64,000 nucleotides of DNA from Aquimarina sp. ERC-38 (GTDB lineage Bacteria; Bacteroidota; Bacteroidia; Flavobacteriales; Flavobacteriaceae), in contig NZ_CP098511.1 of assembly GCF_026222555.1 (NCBI RefSeq), forward strand, positions 1,531,501-1,595,500, in the 5' to 3' direction. Position 1 is the first letter of the stretch. Every line of letters starts with the position of its first letter. The notes under the pieces are model-generated. The model was not told where the DNA came from, searched no databases, and saw only the letters and a list, made by a program, of their open reading frames with translations. Below are positions 8,356 through 17,800 of this stretch, one piece after another. The position numbers and the translations under genes are program-made.

Positions 8356-10155
8356 TTATGCTTTACTAGTATGATAAAAATTATGAATTTTGGTTGCGCG
8401 AGCATTCCCAACAACTTCGGCTAATTCTTTTTTTGAAGCTTCTTTAACCCTTTTGACCGACCTAAAATGTTTTAATAGTTCGACTACTGTTTTTTCACCA
8501 ATACCAGGAATATTATCAAGTTCGGTTTCCAGGGCTGCTTTACTTCTTTTTTGGCGATGAAAGGTAATTCCAAATCTATGAGCTTCGTTACGTAATTGTT
8601 GTATGACTTTTAGCGTTTCTGATTTTTTATCTAGATATAAAGGTATGGAATCACCCGGATAAAATAGTTCTTCTAAGCGTTTGGCAATTCCAATAATTGT
8701 AATTTTTCCACGTAAGCCTAAAGCTTCCAGGGCTTTTAAACCAGAAGAAAGCTGACCTTTACCTCCATCTACAATTACAAGTTGGGGTAGGGGTTCTTCT
8801 TCTTCTAGCAATCGTTTATACCTTCGGTAAACAACTTCTTCCATAGAAGCAAAGTCATTAGGTCCGGTTACAGTTTTAATATTAAATTTTCGATAATCTT
8901 TTTTACTAGGCTTTCCGTTTTTAAAAACCACACAAGCGGCTACCGGATTAGTTCCCTGAATATTAGAATTATCAAAACATTCGATATGTGTAGGTGCTTC
9001 GGGTAAGCGCAAATCAGTCTTCATTTGTTCCATTAACCTTTTAACATGCCGGTCAGGATCAATGATTTTAATTTGTTTAAAGCGTTCCATACGGTAGTAC
9101 TTCGCATTTCTAATAGATAAATCTAGAATTTTTCGTTTATCCCCTAGTTTAGGAACGGTTACTTTTATATCTTCTCCTACTTCCACCGAAAAAGGCACAT
9201 AAATTTCTTTAGAATTAGAATGGTATCGCTGTCGTAGTTCAACAATGGACAATTCTAACAATTCCCGGTCACTTTCTTCCAATTTCTTTTTTATCTCAGT
9301 AGTATGCGACCGGATGATGGACCCGTAGGATAATTGTAAAAAATTTACATAACCAAAAGACTCATCGGAAATTATAGAAAACACATCTACATTACTGATT
9401 TTTGGGTTAACAATAGTAGATTTTGCCTGGTATTTTTGTAATACCTGCATTTTATCTTTAATGCGTTGCGCTTCTTCAAATTCCATAGCTTCCGCATGTT
9501 CTGCCATTTTTACTTTAAAGTGTTGTAGCGAATCCTTAAAATTTCCTTTAATAATTTGTCGAATGGCTTCCACGTTTTCATGGTATTCCTTTTCGGACTG
9601 TTTGGCTTCACAAGGGCCTTTGCAATTTTGTAAATGATATTCTAAACATATTTTGTACCGTCCTGCCTGTATTTTTTCTTCAGAAAGGTCGTAGTTACAG
9701 GTTCTTAACTGGTATAAGCCTTTGATTAAATCTAATAATGTATTGACCGTTTTAAAACTGGTATACGGACCAAAGTATTCAGAACCATCCTGAATTACCC
9801 GACGCGTAGGGAATACTCTCGGAAAACGTTCGTTTTTAATACATATCCAGGGATAGGTTTTATCATCGCGTAACATTACATTAAAGCCAGGTTGATGCTT
9901 TTTAATCAGGTTGTTTTCTAATAACAAAGCATCCGTTTCCGTTTCTACATTAATATGTTTAATGGTTTTGATTTTTTTAACCATTACACTAATTCTACGG
10001 CTATCGTGTTTTTTAGTAAAATACGAGGTTACTCTCTTTTTAATATTTTTAGCCTTTCCTACATAGAGCAGCCGGTCGTCTTTATCATAATATTGATATA
10101 CTCCCGGACCGGAGGGCAAGGTTTTTATTTGAATGTCAAGTGAGGGTGTTTTCAT
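8356..10155 (-). CDS. uvrC: UvrABC excinuclease subunit C
   Basis: 599 residues. Makes the two incisions around bulky lesions in nucleotide excision repair. Domains in order: GIY-YIG nuclease (about 12-95, GVYQYYDKDD then LLYVGKAKNIKKRV); a Cys cluster near residues 155-185 (CNYDL, CLEYHLQNCKGPC) of the iron-sulfur type; the UvrB-binding UVR helix pair (about 205-245, EAMEFEEAQRIKDKMQ); the RNase H-like 5' nuclease domain (VIVDGGKGQLSSG); and a C-terminal helix-hairpin-helix (DNIPGIGEKTVVELL). The length is normal and the catalytic regions are intact. It is first in a two-gene run with the patatin-barrel gene. Confidence 0.97.
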   Translation of the reverse strand: MKTPSLDIQIKTLPSGPGVYQYYDKDDRLLYVGKAKNIKKRVTSYFTKKHDSRRISVMVKKIKTIKHINVETETDALLLENNLIKKHQPGFNVMLRDDKTYPWICIKNERFPRVFPTRRVIQDGSEYFGPYTSFKTVNTLLDLIKGLYQLRTCNYDLSEEKIQAGRYKICLEYHLQNCKGPCEAKQSEKEYHENVEAIRQIIKGNFKDSLQHFKVKMAEHAEAMEFEEAQRIKDKMQVLQKYQAKSTIVNPKISNVDVFSIISDESFGYVNFLQLSYGSIIRSHTTEIKKKLEESDRELLELSIVELRQRYHSNSKEIYVPFSVEVGEDIKVTVPKLGDKRKILDLSIRNAKYYRMERFKQIKIIDPDRHVKRLMEQMKTDLRLPEAPTHIECFDNSNIQGTNPVAACVVFKNGKPSKKDYRKFNIKTVTGPNDFASMEEVVYRRYKRLLEEEEPLPQLVIVDGGKGQLSSGLKALEALGLRGKITIIGIAKRLEELFYPGDSIPLYLDKKSETLKVIQQLRNEAHRFGITFHRQKRSKAALETELDNIPGIGEKTVVELLKHFRSVKRVKEASKKELAEVVGNARATKIHNFYHTSKA

Positions 10156-10314
10156 AGTACTATATGGTAAATTTAGGGCTTTACAACAACTCTTGTGAAC
10201 TCTTTAAAAGTTTAATTTTTGTTAAATAACAAAAGATATCCGGAGTTCGTCACCCATTGCATTTAGCCTTTATACATTTTTACTACATTCGCATATACTG
10301 AAGCAGAAAGTCCT

Positions 10315-10749
10315 TTGGAACTAAAAAAAAAGAAAATAATAGGTAGAACCGACCGGATTGATTTTCCGGTACTGGAGTTACATGGTATTGATGCTAAAAT
10401 AGATACTGGTGCGTATACCTCTTCCATTCATTGTAAAGATATTGTTGAAGTAGATCAGCAACTTAATTGTAGTTTCTTAGACCCGACCCACCCAGAATAT
10501 AATGGTAAAAAATTTACTTTTTACAACTATGATATTACAGCAGTAAAGAGTAGTAACGGTACGGTAGAAATTCGTTATGCCGTACGGACTAAAGTTTCTC
10601 TATTTAATAAAACTTACAATATCACCATGACCTTATCGTCAAGAGATGATATGCGATTTCCAGTACTGATCGGAAGAAAATTTTTGAATGGTAAATTTCT
10701 GGTTGATCCTCAATTACAGAATCTTTCTTTTAATGGCGAAGGATCATGA
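10315..10749 (+). CDS. RimB/COG4067-type retropepsin-like protease
   Basis: 144 residues. A member of the putative ATP-dependent zinc protease family (PF05618), now seen as retropepsin-like. The Asp-Thr-Gly motif is in [10 protein letters not shown] (about 29-38), and [10 protein letters not shown] near residue 114 matches the family's second conserved block. The only reasonable start in frame is TTG at 10315. Its stop overlaps the RimK start by four bases (ATGA), so the two are translationally coupled. In Pseudomonas the homologue RimB counteracts or tunes RimK-type glutamate ligation. The target in this organism is unknown. Confidence 0.85.
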   Translation: MELKKKKIIGRTDRIDFPVLELHGIDAKIDTGAYTSSIHCKDIVEVDQQLNCSFLDPTHPEYNGKKFTFYNYDITAVKSSNGTVEIRYAVRTKVSLFNKTYNITMTLSSRDDMRFPVLIGRKFLNGKFLVDPQLQNLSFNGEGS

Positions 10750-11618
10750 ATCTTAAGATCCTTTCTAGAAACCCGCATTTATATTCTACGGATGCTTTGG
10801 TCAAAGCCGCACTAAAAAGAAAACACACCGTACAGGTAATAGATCCGCTCAATTGTGATATTATTATTGAAAAGAAAAAACCATGTATTCACTACCGTGG
10901 CAATAAATTGGATCATGTAGATGCTGTTATTCCCAGGATCGGAGCCTCCGTTACCTATTACGGTACCGCGGTTGTCCGTCAATTTGAGATGATGAATGTG
11001 TTTACTACCGTCAGATCTCAGTCGTTAATAGAGTCCAGGGATAAATTAAGAAGCCTTCAAAAATTATCCAAAGCTGGGATCGGATTGCCTAAAACGGTTT
11101 TTACCAATTATTCAAAAGATGTTTCTGATGTGATTGCTCACGTGGGGGGCGCTCCGCTAGTCATAAAACTACTGGAAGGTACTCAGGGGTTGGGTGTTGT
11201 TCTGGCTGAAACCAATACGGCGGCAGAATCCGTGTTGGAAGCATTTAACGGATTACAGGCTCGGGTCATTGTACAGGAATTTATAAAAGAAGCAAAAGGA
11301 GCCGATATACGAGTGTTAGTAGTAGACGGTCAGGTGGTAGGAGCCATGAAAAGACAAGGTAAAAAAGGAGATTTTCGGTCAAATCTACATAGAGGAGGCA
11401 CTGCTTCTATCATTACACTCACAGACGATGAAGAAACAGCAGCCATAAAAGCAGTAAAAGCTTTAAAACTGGGAGTAGCAGGAGTAGATATGTTGCAAAG
11501 CGATCGAGGACCTTTAATCCTAGAGGTGAACTGTTCCCCGGGATTAGAAGGTATTGAAAAAGCTACAGGAAAGGATATCGCTAAAACAATCATTAGGTAT
11601 ATTGAAAGAAGTGTATAA
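10746..11618 (+). CDS. rimK: RimK-family alpha-L-glutamate ligase (ATP-grasp)
   Basis: 290 residues. ATP-grasp enzymes of this family add glutamate to protein or peptide C-termini; RimK itself modifies ribosomal protein S6. The N-terminal pre-ATP-grasp part has [14 protein letters not shown] near residues 95-108. The central domain has [18 protein letters not shown] and [18 protein letters not shown]. The C-terminal metal-binding motif is [15 protein letters not shown] (about 256-270). The length matches E. coli RimK (300). It lies between the retropepsin-like gene (4-base overlap) and the desuccinylase-like gene (1-base gap), a recurrent triad in bacteria. S6 as substrate is probable but not shown; a peptide substrate is also possible. 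Confidence 0.92.
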   Translation: MNLKILSRNPHLYSTDALVKAALKRKHTVQVIDPLNCDIIIEKKKPCIHYRGNKLDHVDAVIPRIGASVTYYGTAVVRQFEMMNVFTTVRSQSLIESRDKLRSLQKLSKAGIGLPKTVFTNYSKDVSDVIAHVGGAPLVIKLLEGTQGLGVVLAETNTAAESVLEAFNGLQARVIVQEFIKEAKGADIRVLVVDGQVVGAMKRQGKKGDFRSNLHRGGTASIITLTDDEETAAIKAVKALKLGVAGVDMLQSDRGPLILEVNCSPGLEGIEKATGKDIAKTIIRYIERSV

Positions 11619-11619
11619 T

Positions 11620-12606
11620 ATGGTAAATTCAGAAAAATCATCAGATATTTTAGAAATTTTAGGAGAGCAAGTACCTCTGGGAGTCAGTAAAACCATCAAT
11701 TTTAATATTGCTAATTTATATACTTCAACTAAAGTTGAAATACCTATAATTATTGAGCGTTCAAAAGAACCTGGTCCTGTTGTATTAATAACTGCGGGTA
11801 TACATGGCGATGAAGTAAATGGGGTTGAGGTCGTACGTCAGGTTATTTCTAAAAAGGTGAATAAACCTTATAAAGGGACTATTATCTGTATCCCCGTATT
11901 AAACGTATTTGGATTTTTAACCATGAACCGGTATTTTCCGGACGGGCGTGATCTTAACCGGGTATTTCCCGGGAGTAAGAACGGATCTCTTGCCAGTCGG
12001 TTTGCCTATCAGTTTACTAATGAAATTTTACCTCATGCAGATTACTGCCTGGATTTTCATACTGGTGGCGGAAGCCGTTTTAACGCCCCTCAAATAAGAG
12101 TTGCCTCTGATAATAAAACAGGTTTGGAATTGGCAACTGTTTTCAAAGCACCCTTTACGTTACTTTCAAAAAATTTGGAAGGTTCCTACCGAGCCACCTG
12201 TGCCAAGAAGAATATTCCGATTTTACTATTTGAAGGAGGAAAATCTCAAAATAATAACAAAGAAGTAGCTATAGAAGGGTTGCATGGAGTTATACGTATA
12301 CTTGATTATTTGGGAATGTTACAACCTGAATTTTCTCTTCACATTTCAGAAAATATAAATATACTAATTACAAAAAGTACCTGGATTAGGGCAAAATTTA
12401 GTGGGTTATTACATATCAAAGTAGCATCAGGAGCCAAAGTTTTAAAAGGCGATAGATTAGCTACTATCACCGACCCTTATGGTAAAATGCGCCATGTTAT
12501 GAAAGCACAAAATGAAGGGTATATCATTAATGTAAACGAAGCGCCTATTGTGTATAAAGGGGATGCTATCTTTCATATATCAACTGCGCTCGGAGATGAA
12601 AACTAA
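11620..12606 (+). CDS. succinylglutamate desuccinylase/aspartoacylase-family metallohydrolase
   Basis: 328 residues from the ATG at 11620. An upstream in-frame start at 11554 would overlap rimK by 65 bases and is less likely. It is an M14-like zinc hydrolase of the AstE/AspA family. Zinc ligands are His62 and Glu65 in GIHGDEVNG and His147 in LDFHTGGG; the general base Glu205 is in LLFEGG. A C-terminal biotinyl-like beta domain (about 250-328) is typical of the COG3608 branch. It starts 1 base after the rimK stop and completes the protease-ligase-hydrolase triad. A role in removing or processing RimK-added residues is inferred from context. It is not the arginine-pathway AstE, since no ast genes are near. 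Confidence 0.88.
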   Translation: MVNSEKSSDILEILGEQVPLGVSKTINFNIANLYTSTKVEIPIIIERSKEPGPVVLITAGIHGDEVNGVEVVRQVISKKVNKPYKGTIICIPVLNVFGFLTMNRYFPDGRDLNRVFPGSKNGSLASRFAYQFTNEILPHADYCLDFHTGGGSRFNAPQIRVASDNKTGLELATVFKAPFTLLSKNLEGSYRATCAKKNIPILLFEGGKSQNNNKEVAIEGLHGVIRILDYLGMLQPEFSLHISENINILITKSTWIRAKFSGLLHIKVASGAKVLKGDRLATITDPYGKMRHVMKAQNEGYIINVNEAPIVYKGDAIFHISTALGDEN

Positions 12607-13165
12607 ACAGGAAATTCGAAAGTATTATAAGCAGAAAAGGGCTGCATTGTCTGAAGAAAACATAGCAGAGTTAAGTATAGCTATAGCTAATCAATTATTG
12701 AATCTACCGATCTGGGAATTTTCATATTTTCATACTTTCTTAACGATTGAAAAGCAAAATGAAGTGGATACGTCCTATTTACTTCATATTTTACAAGGAA
12801 AAGATAAGAATATCCTGGTTTCTTCTTCTAATTTTAGAGATATGAGCATGTCTCACTATTTATTGACGGATCATACGAAGTTAAAGGTAAATACCTACGG
12901 AATACCCGAACCTGTAGATGCTATTGAAGTAGCAGTCGAACGTATTGAAGTAGTTTTTGTTCCTTTACTAGCTTGTGACCTTCATGGTAACCGAATCGGA
13001 TATGGAAAAGGCTTTTATGATCGATTTCTATCCACCTGTAAAACTGATGTTATTAAGGTAGGATTATCGTTCTTTGAACCCCTTGATAAAATAGCGGAGA
13101 TTTCTACTCATGACCAAAAAATTAACTATCTGGTCACACCTTATAAGATATACCACTTACTTTAA
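12596..13165 (+). CDS. fau: 5-formyltetrahydrofolate cyclo-ligase
   Basis: 189 residues from the ATG at 12596, which overlaps the previous stop by 11 bases. Converts 5-formyl-THF to 5,10-methenyl-THF with ATP, returning a dead-end folate to one-carbon metabolism. The N-terminus has KTKQEIRKYYKQKRAALS, the substrate-binding lysine/arginine-rich helix. The glycine-rich ATP loop is GNRIGYGKGFYDRFL (about residues 134-148). Length is normal (about 190). It is the last gene of the rimK run. The longer in-frame start at 12548 adds a non-conserved stretch and is rejected. Confidence 0.93.
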   Translation: MKTKQEIRKYYKQKRAALSEENIAELSIAIANQLLNLPIWEFSYFHTFLTIEKQNEVDTSYLLHILQGKDKNILVSSSNFRDMSMSHYLLTDHTKLKVNTYGIPEPVDAIEVAVERIEVVFVPLLACDLHGNRIGYGKGFYDRFLSTCKTDVIKVGLSFFEPLDKIAEISTHDQKINYLVTPYKIYHLL

Positions 13166-13228
13166 ATCTCTTGTATACATCAATTAATTCTCCTACTTTA
13201 GAGAATACTAACCTTAATTGAACATATC

Positions 13229-13633
13229 ATGTCTCAACAATTCGAACATATTTGTATCATTGATGATGACAGTATCTATACCAATTTGGTGAGTAAGATC
13301 ATCAAATTGAATAAAATCGCAAACCATATTTTAATCTTTAGAAATGGTAAAGAAGCCTTAGATTACCTAGTAGATTCAATAGAAACAAAGGCTGATACTA
13401 TTGTAATTCCGCAAGTAATTTTGTTAGATTTAAATATGCCAATTATGGACGGATGGGAATTTCTAGATGAGTTTGAAAAGATAAAAAACCGGTTAAGTAA
13501 GAAAGTTAGCGTATACGTAGTCAGTTCTTCAATTAACAAATTAGATATCGACCGGGCAAAAGCTAATCATATAGTGCAAGACTATTTAAGTAAACCTTTA
13601 CAATCTACTGATTTTAGAAAAATCCTAAATTAA
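13229..13633 (+). CDS. single-domain response regulator
   Basis: 134 residues made only of a CheY-like receiver domain. Acidic pocket residues are Asp12-Asp14 (IIDDDS), the phospho-acceptor is Asp67 in LLDLNMPIMDGWEF, the switch Ser is in VVSSS near residue 106, and the conserved Lys-Pro is in LSKPLQ. No output domain follows. No histidine kinase is nearby, so its partner is unknown. Stand-alone regulators of this kind (LIDDD...LNMP) are common in Bacteroidota phosphorelays. Confidence 0.93.
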   Translation: MSQQFEHICIIDDDSIYTNLVSKIIKLNKIANHILIFRNGKEALDYLVDSIETKADTIVIPQVILLDLNMPIMDGWEFLDEFEKIKNRLSKKVSVYVVSSSINKLDIDRAKANHIVQDYLSKPLQSTDFRKILN

Positions 13634-13647
13634 ATACCAAACTTAAA

Positions 13648-14250
13648 TTAACTGGTACCGAATGCTTTTTTATTAAATATCAAAAGCAAAAAAACACCGA
13701 TACTAATTGCTGAATCCGCAATATTAAAAACGGGGTCAAAAAAAGAAAAACGTTGTCCTCCCCAAATAGGAATCCAATCTGGTAACACATCGTTGTAAAG
13801 GGTAAATTGGATCATATCTACCACTTTTCCATAAAAAATACTTTCGTATCCTCCGCCTTCCGGTAGGAAAGTAGCCGTTTGTACCATGGTACTTTCACTG
13901 AATAATAGCCCATAAAAAATAGAGTCGAGAATATTCCCTAAGGCTCCTGCAAAAATAAGAGCAATACAAAAAGTAAGAATAGCAGCGCTATTTTTTCTAA
14001 CCGAATCATATAACCAGTATCCAATTCCTGTAATAGCTAAAAGCCGAAATAAAGTAAGAATCAATTTCCCATAAGTGCCAGGTAATTCAAAACCCCAGGC
14101 CATCCCTTTATTTTCTACAAATACTAGTCGAAACCAGTCAAATACTTCTACCTGATCGTGTAGTTTAAAATTCAGTTTTATATAAATCTTTGAAATTTGA
14201 TCTATGGCAAGAACAAGTATAATAACCAAAATAGATTTACGTAAAGACAT
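13648..14250 (-). CDS. lspA: lipoprotein signal peptidase (signal peptidase II)
   Basis: 200 residues from the internal Met (MSLRKSILVII); the frame could extend 22 codons to a TTG, but those residues are not family-like. Inner-membrane aspartyl protease that cleaves prolipoproteins before the lipidated Cys. Four membrane segments are visible. The catalytic Asp pair lies in GNILDSIFYG and FNIADSAISIG. An extra loop between them (GGYESIFYGKVVDMIQ) is seen in Bacteroidota LspA. It is third in the minus-strand run ileS-dksA-lspA. Two lipoproteins in this window (19817-21445, 40951-42720) would be substrates. Confidence 0.93.
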   Translation of the reverse strand: MSLRKSILVIILVLAIDQISKIYIKLNFKLHDQVEVFDWFRLVFVENKGMAWGFELPGTYGKLILTLFRLLAITGIGYWLYDSVRKNSAAILTFCIALIFAGALGNILDSIFYGLLFSESTMVQTATFLPEGGGYESIFYGKVVDMIQFTLYNDVLPDWIPIWGGQRFSFFDPVFNIADSAISIGVFLLLIFNKKAFGTS

Positions 14251-14358
14251 GAATAGAGAGTAATCGTGAAATTTAAAAGACGGACAAAAATAGGGTTTTA
14301 TTACAGAGAATTGCAATTAGTAAGTAATTTTTTCTGTAATGGAAAGGTGAAAAGCAGA

Positions 14359-14458
14359 AGCTATCTAAAAAGTAGTCAAATGTATGAGATTAGTTATATA
14401 AATGAACTACTACCTTAGGTAATAGTCATTCATAATTCCCTGTTATTTTTAGATAGCT
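14359..14458. repeat. 13-bp perfect inverted repeat spanning 100 bp
   Basis: AGCTATCTAAAAA at 14359-14371 and TTTTTAGATAGCT at 14446-14458 fill most of the spacer between the DksA-like gene and lspA. The 74-base loop is AT-rich and non-coding. It could be a small inverted-repeat element or, as RNA, a long stem between the two cistrons. Confidence 0.4.
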
Positions 14459-14485
14459 CTACTGATATCAGAAACTAATAAATTC

Positions 14486-14869
14486 TTAGCTCTGCATATT
14501 TTTAGCTTCAATACTTAAGGTAGCATGTGGAACCAGTTTTAAACGCTCTGGGTTAATTAATTTTCCGGTTACTCTACATACTCCGTAAGTTTTATTTTCA
14601 ATACGTAATAAAGCGTTTTTCAGGTCGCGTACAAATTTTTCCTGTCGGATCGCTAATTGTGTGTTCGCTTCTTTAGACATGGTTTCACTTCCTTCTTCAA
14701 AAGCTTTAAAAGTAGGCGAAGTATCATCCGTACCATTATTACCATCATTCTTATAAGCACTTTTTAAAAGTTCCAGGTCTTTTTGTGCTTTCTCCATTTT
14801 ATCCGTAATTATTTTTCTGAATTTCTCCAGATCTGCGTCGCTATATCTAGCTTTTACATCTTGGGCCAT
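14486..14869 (-). CDS. TraR/DksA-family protein with degenerate zinc finger
   Basis: 127 residues. DksA-family proteins bind RNA polymerase through the secondary channel and modulate transcription with ppGpp. A coiled-coil N-terminal region (about 10-85) precedes a C-terminal zinc-finger-like segment starting YGVCRVTGKLI. Only the first of the four expected cysteines is kept; the others read Thr, Ser and Ala (CRVT, LSIEA), so no zinc site can form. Such degenerate fingers are known in other DksA relatives that keep the fold without zinc. It starts 3 bases downstream of the ileS stop, so it is co-expressed with ileS. Confidence 0.88.
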   Translation of the reverse strand: MAQDVKARYSDADLEKFRKIITDKMEKAQKDLELLKSAYKNDGNNGTDDTSPTFKAFEEGSETMSKEANTQLAIRQEKFVRDLKNALLRIENKTYGVCRVTGKLINPERLKLVPHATLSIEAKNMQS

Positions 14870-14872
14870 AAT

Positions 14873-17800
14873 TTATTGTTTTTTAATAATCAATTGAGTG
14901 GCAATGTCATCAAACGCAATTTCATTACCATTTATTACGTCATCAGAAAACTCAATGGATTCGGTTAAGGTTTCATTTTTTATAAAATATTCATTGTTCT
15001 CAATAGCTTCTCTGACCTTTTGATGTTCTTTAAAGGTAATATGAATTCGGTCCGTAACTTCAAACCCGCTGTCTTTTCGTATATTTTGAATACGATTGAC
15101 CAGTTCTCTCGCGATTCCTTCTTGTTTTAAATCCGGTGTGATTGAAATATCTAAAGCAACCGTTAAAGAACCTGCATTTGCCACTAACCAGCCTTCAATA
15201 TCCTGAGAGCTTATTTCAACATCTTCAATTTCTAAATTAACAATTTTATTGTTAATTTCAATATTTATATTGCGGTTTTGTTCTAATTTCTTTATGGTTT
15301 GTTGATCGAAACTTTGTATTTTATTAGCAATCAGTTTCATATCTTTTCCAAAGCGAGGGCCTAGACTCTTAAAATTAGGTTTTATTTTCTTCACTAGAAT
15401 GTTAGAATCCTCAGTAATCAATCGAATTTCCTTCACATTTACCTCTCGTTTAATCAGATCAGAAACCCCCATAATCTCTTTTTTTTCTGTTTCTGACAAT
15501 ACCGGAATCATAATTTTTTGAAGCGGTTGCCTAACCTTTATTTTTTCTTTTTGGCGTAAAGAAAGCACCAGCGAACAGATATCCTGTGCTTTTTTCATTT
15601 TTCTCTCCAGGTCCTTATTGATTAATTCAGGGTTAGAAACCGGGAAAGCTGCCAGGTGTACACTTTCTACGTTGTCCTTATTATATGCAGTTAAGTCTTT
15701 ATAAAGTCGATCCGAAAAGAAAGGGGCGATAGGTGCGGACAATTGAGCTACGGTTATTAAACAAGCATGCAAAGTTTGGTAAGCTGAAAGTTTATCCTGT
15801 CGCGCCTGTTTTTTATTTTCCGTTTGATTGGAGACTTGTTTCCAGAACCTTCTTCGGCTTAACCGGACAAACCAGTTACTTAAATGTTCCTGGACAAAAT
15901 CCGAAATTGCCCGGGCAGCTTTAGTAGGCTCATAATCCGAATAGAAAGCATCCGTTTTTTCAATCAAGGTATTAAGTTCGCTTAATATCCAGCAATCCAG
16001 TTCCGATCGATCAGCTATATTTAACTGAGGGGTGGCAGGATCAAACTTGTCAATATTTGCGTACAGACTAAAGAAAGAATTGGTGTTATAAAGCGTACCG
16101 AAAAACTTACGACGTACCTCAGTAATTCCTTCATTGTCAAATTTAAGGTTGTCCCAGGGATTTGCGTTGCTAATCATATACCAGCGGGTAGCATCCGGAC
16201 CGTGTTCTTTTAAGGTTGAAAATGGATCTACCGCGTTCCCTAATCGTTTGGACATTTTCTGGCCTTTTTTATCTAGAACTAATCCGTTTGACATCACATT
16301 TTTATAAGCAACATCGTCAAAAATCATAGTAGCAATAGCGTGTAAGGTATAAAACCAACCCCGGGTCTGATCAACGCCTTCGGCAATAAAATCAGCCTTA
16401 AAAGGGCTTTCTCCATGATCGGATTGAGGTGCTTTTTCAAAAGGATAATGCCATTGCGCATACGGCATAGAACCGGAATCAAACCATACGTCAATCAAAT
16501 CACTTTCCCGGTGCATTGGTTTCCCTGAAGGAGATACTAGAGTAATTTCATCAACAATATTTTTATGAAGGTCTACCTTCTCATAATTAGCATCACTCAT
16601 ATCACCTACGACAAAGTCGGCAAAAACATCAGCTTCAAGTACTCCTGCTTCTACTGCTTTCCGCATTTCGGATTTTAATTCCTCGATAGAACCAATAATA
16701 ATTTCTTCTTTGCCATCTTCTGTTCTCCAAATAGGTAAAGGAATTCCCCAGAATCGAGAACGAGAAAGGTTCCAATCATTCGCATTTGCCAACCAGTTTC
16801 CAAAACGTCCTTCACCGGTTGCTTTTGGTTTCCAATTAATCTGGCCATTAAGTTCATGCATTCGGTCTTTAAAGTCGGTTACCTTAATAAACCAGGAGTC
16901 TAAAGGATAATACAGTACGGGTTTATCCGTTCGCCAGCAATTAGGATAACTATGCACGTATTTTTCAACTTTAAAGGCTTTGTTTTCTTCCTTTAATTTA
17001 ATAGCAATTTCTACATCAACAGATTTCTCCGGGGCTTCTCCATTATCATAGTATTCGTTTTTAACGTATTTACCTCCCAGTTCTCCTAACTGTTTAATAA
17101 ATTTACCTTGTAAATCTACCGTAGGAACCAGGTTATCATTTTCGTCTTTTACTAACAATGCCGGAACTTCCGGAGTTGCCTGTTTTGCAACCAGGGCATC
17201 ATCCGCACCAAAAGTAGGCGAAGTATGAACGATTCCGGTACCATCCTCAGTTGTCACAAAATCTCCTGCAATCACCCGAAAGGCGTTTTCAGGATTGTGG
17301 TAAGGTTGTACGTAATCCAATAATTGTTCGTATCGAATATCTACGAGATCAGCACCCTTACATTCCGCCAGAATTAAATACAGAATTTTATTTGCTTTAC
17401 CTGCTTCATTTTTAGGAGTATATGTTTTAATTTCTTCGGAAGAAGCTACTTCAATAAATTTTCCGTCAAACTGTTTACTGACTAGGTTTTTAGCTAAAAC
17501 AACCAAAGTCGGTTCAAAGGTATATTGGTTATAGGTTTGCACCAAAACATAATCAATCTTAGGACCAACGGTTAGGGCGGTATTAGAAGGTAAAGTCCAG
17601 GGTGTAGTCGTCCAGGCAAGAAAATAGGCAGCCCCCAACCCCTCCAAAGGATAAGAGATGTTAAAAGCTTTAGCGATCGAGTTAGAAGTTCCCCCTTGAG
17701 GGGCTAGGGGGCGTAGAGGGCTCTTAAACTGCGCCACCACTGTGGTATCCGTTACATCCTGATACGTTCCCGGTTGGTTTAATTCATGCGAACTTAAACC

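Noticed and set aside
11554..11619. Longer N-terminus of the AstE/AspA-like hydrolase
   Set aside because: It would overlap rimK by 65 bases and the residues do not look family-like; the ATG at 11620 follows the rimK stop by one base.
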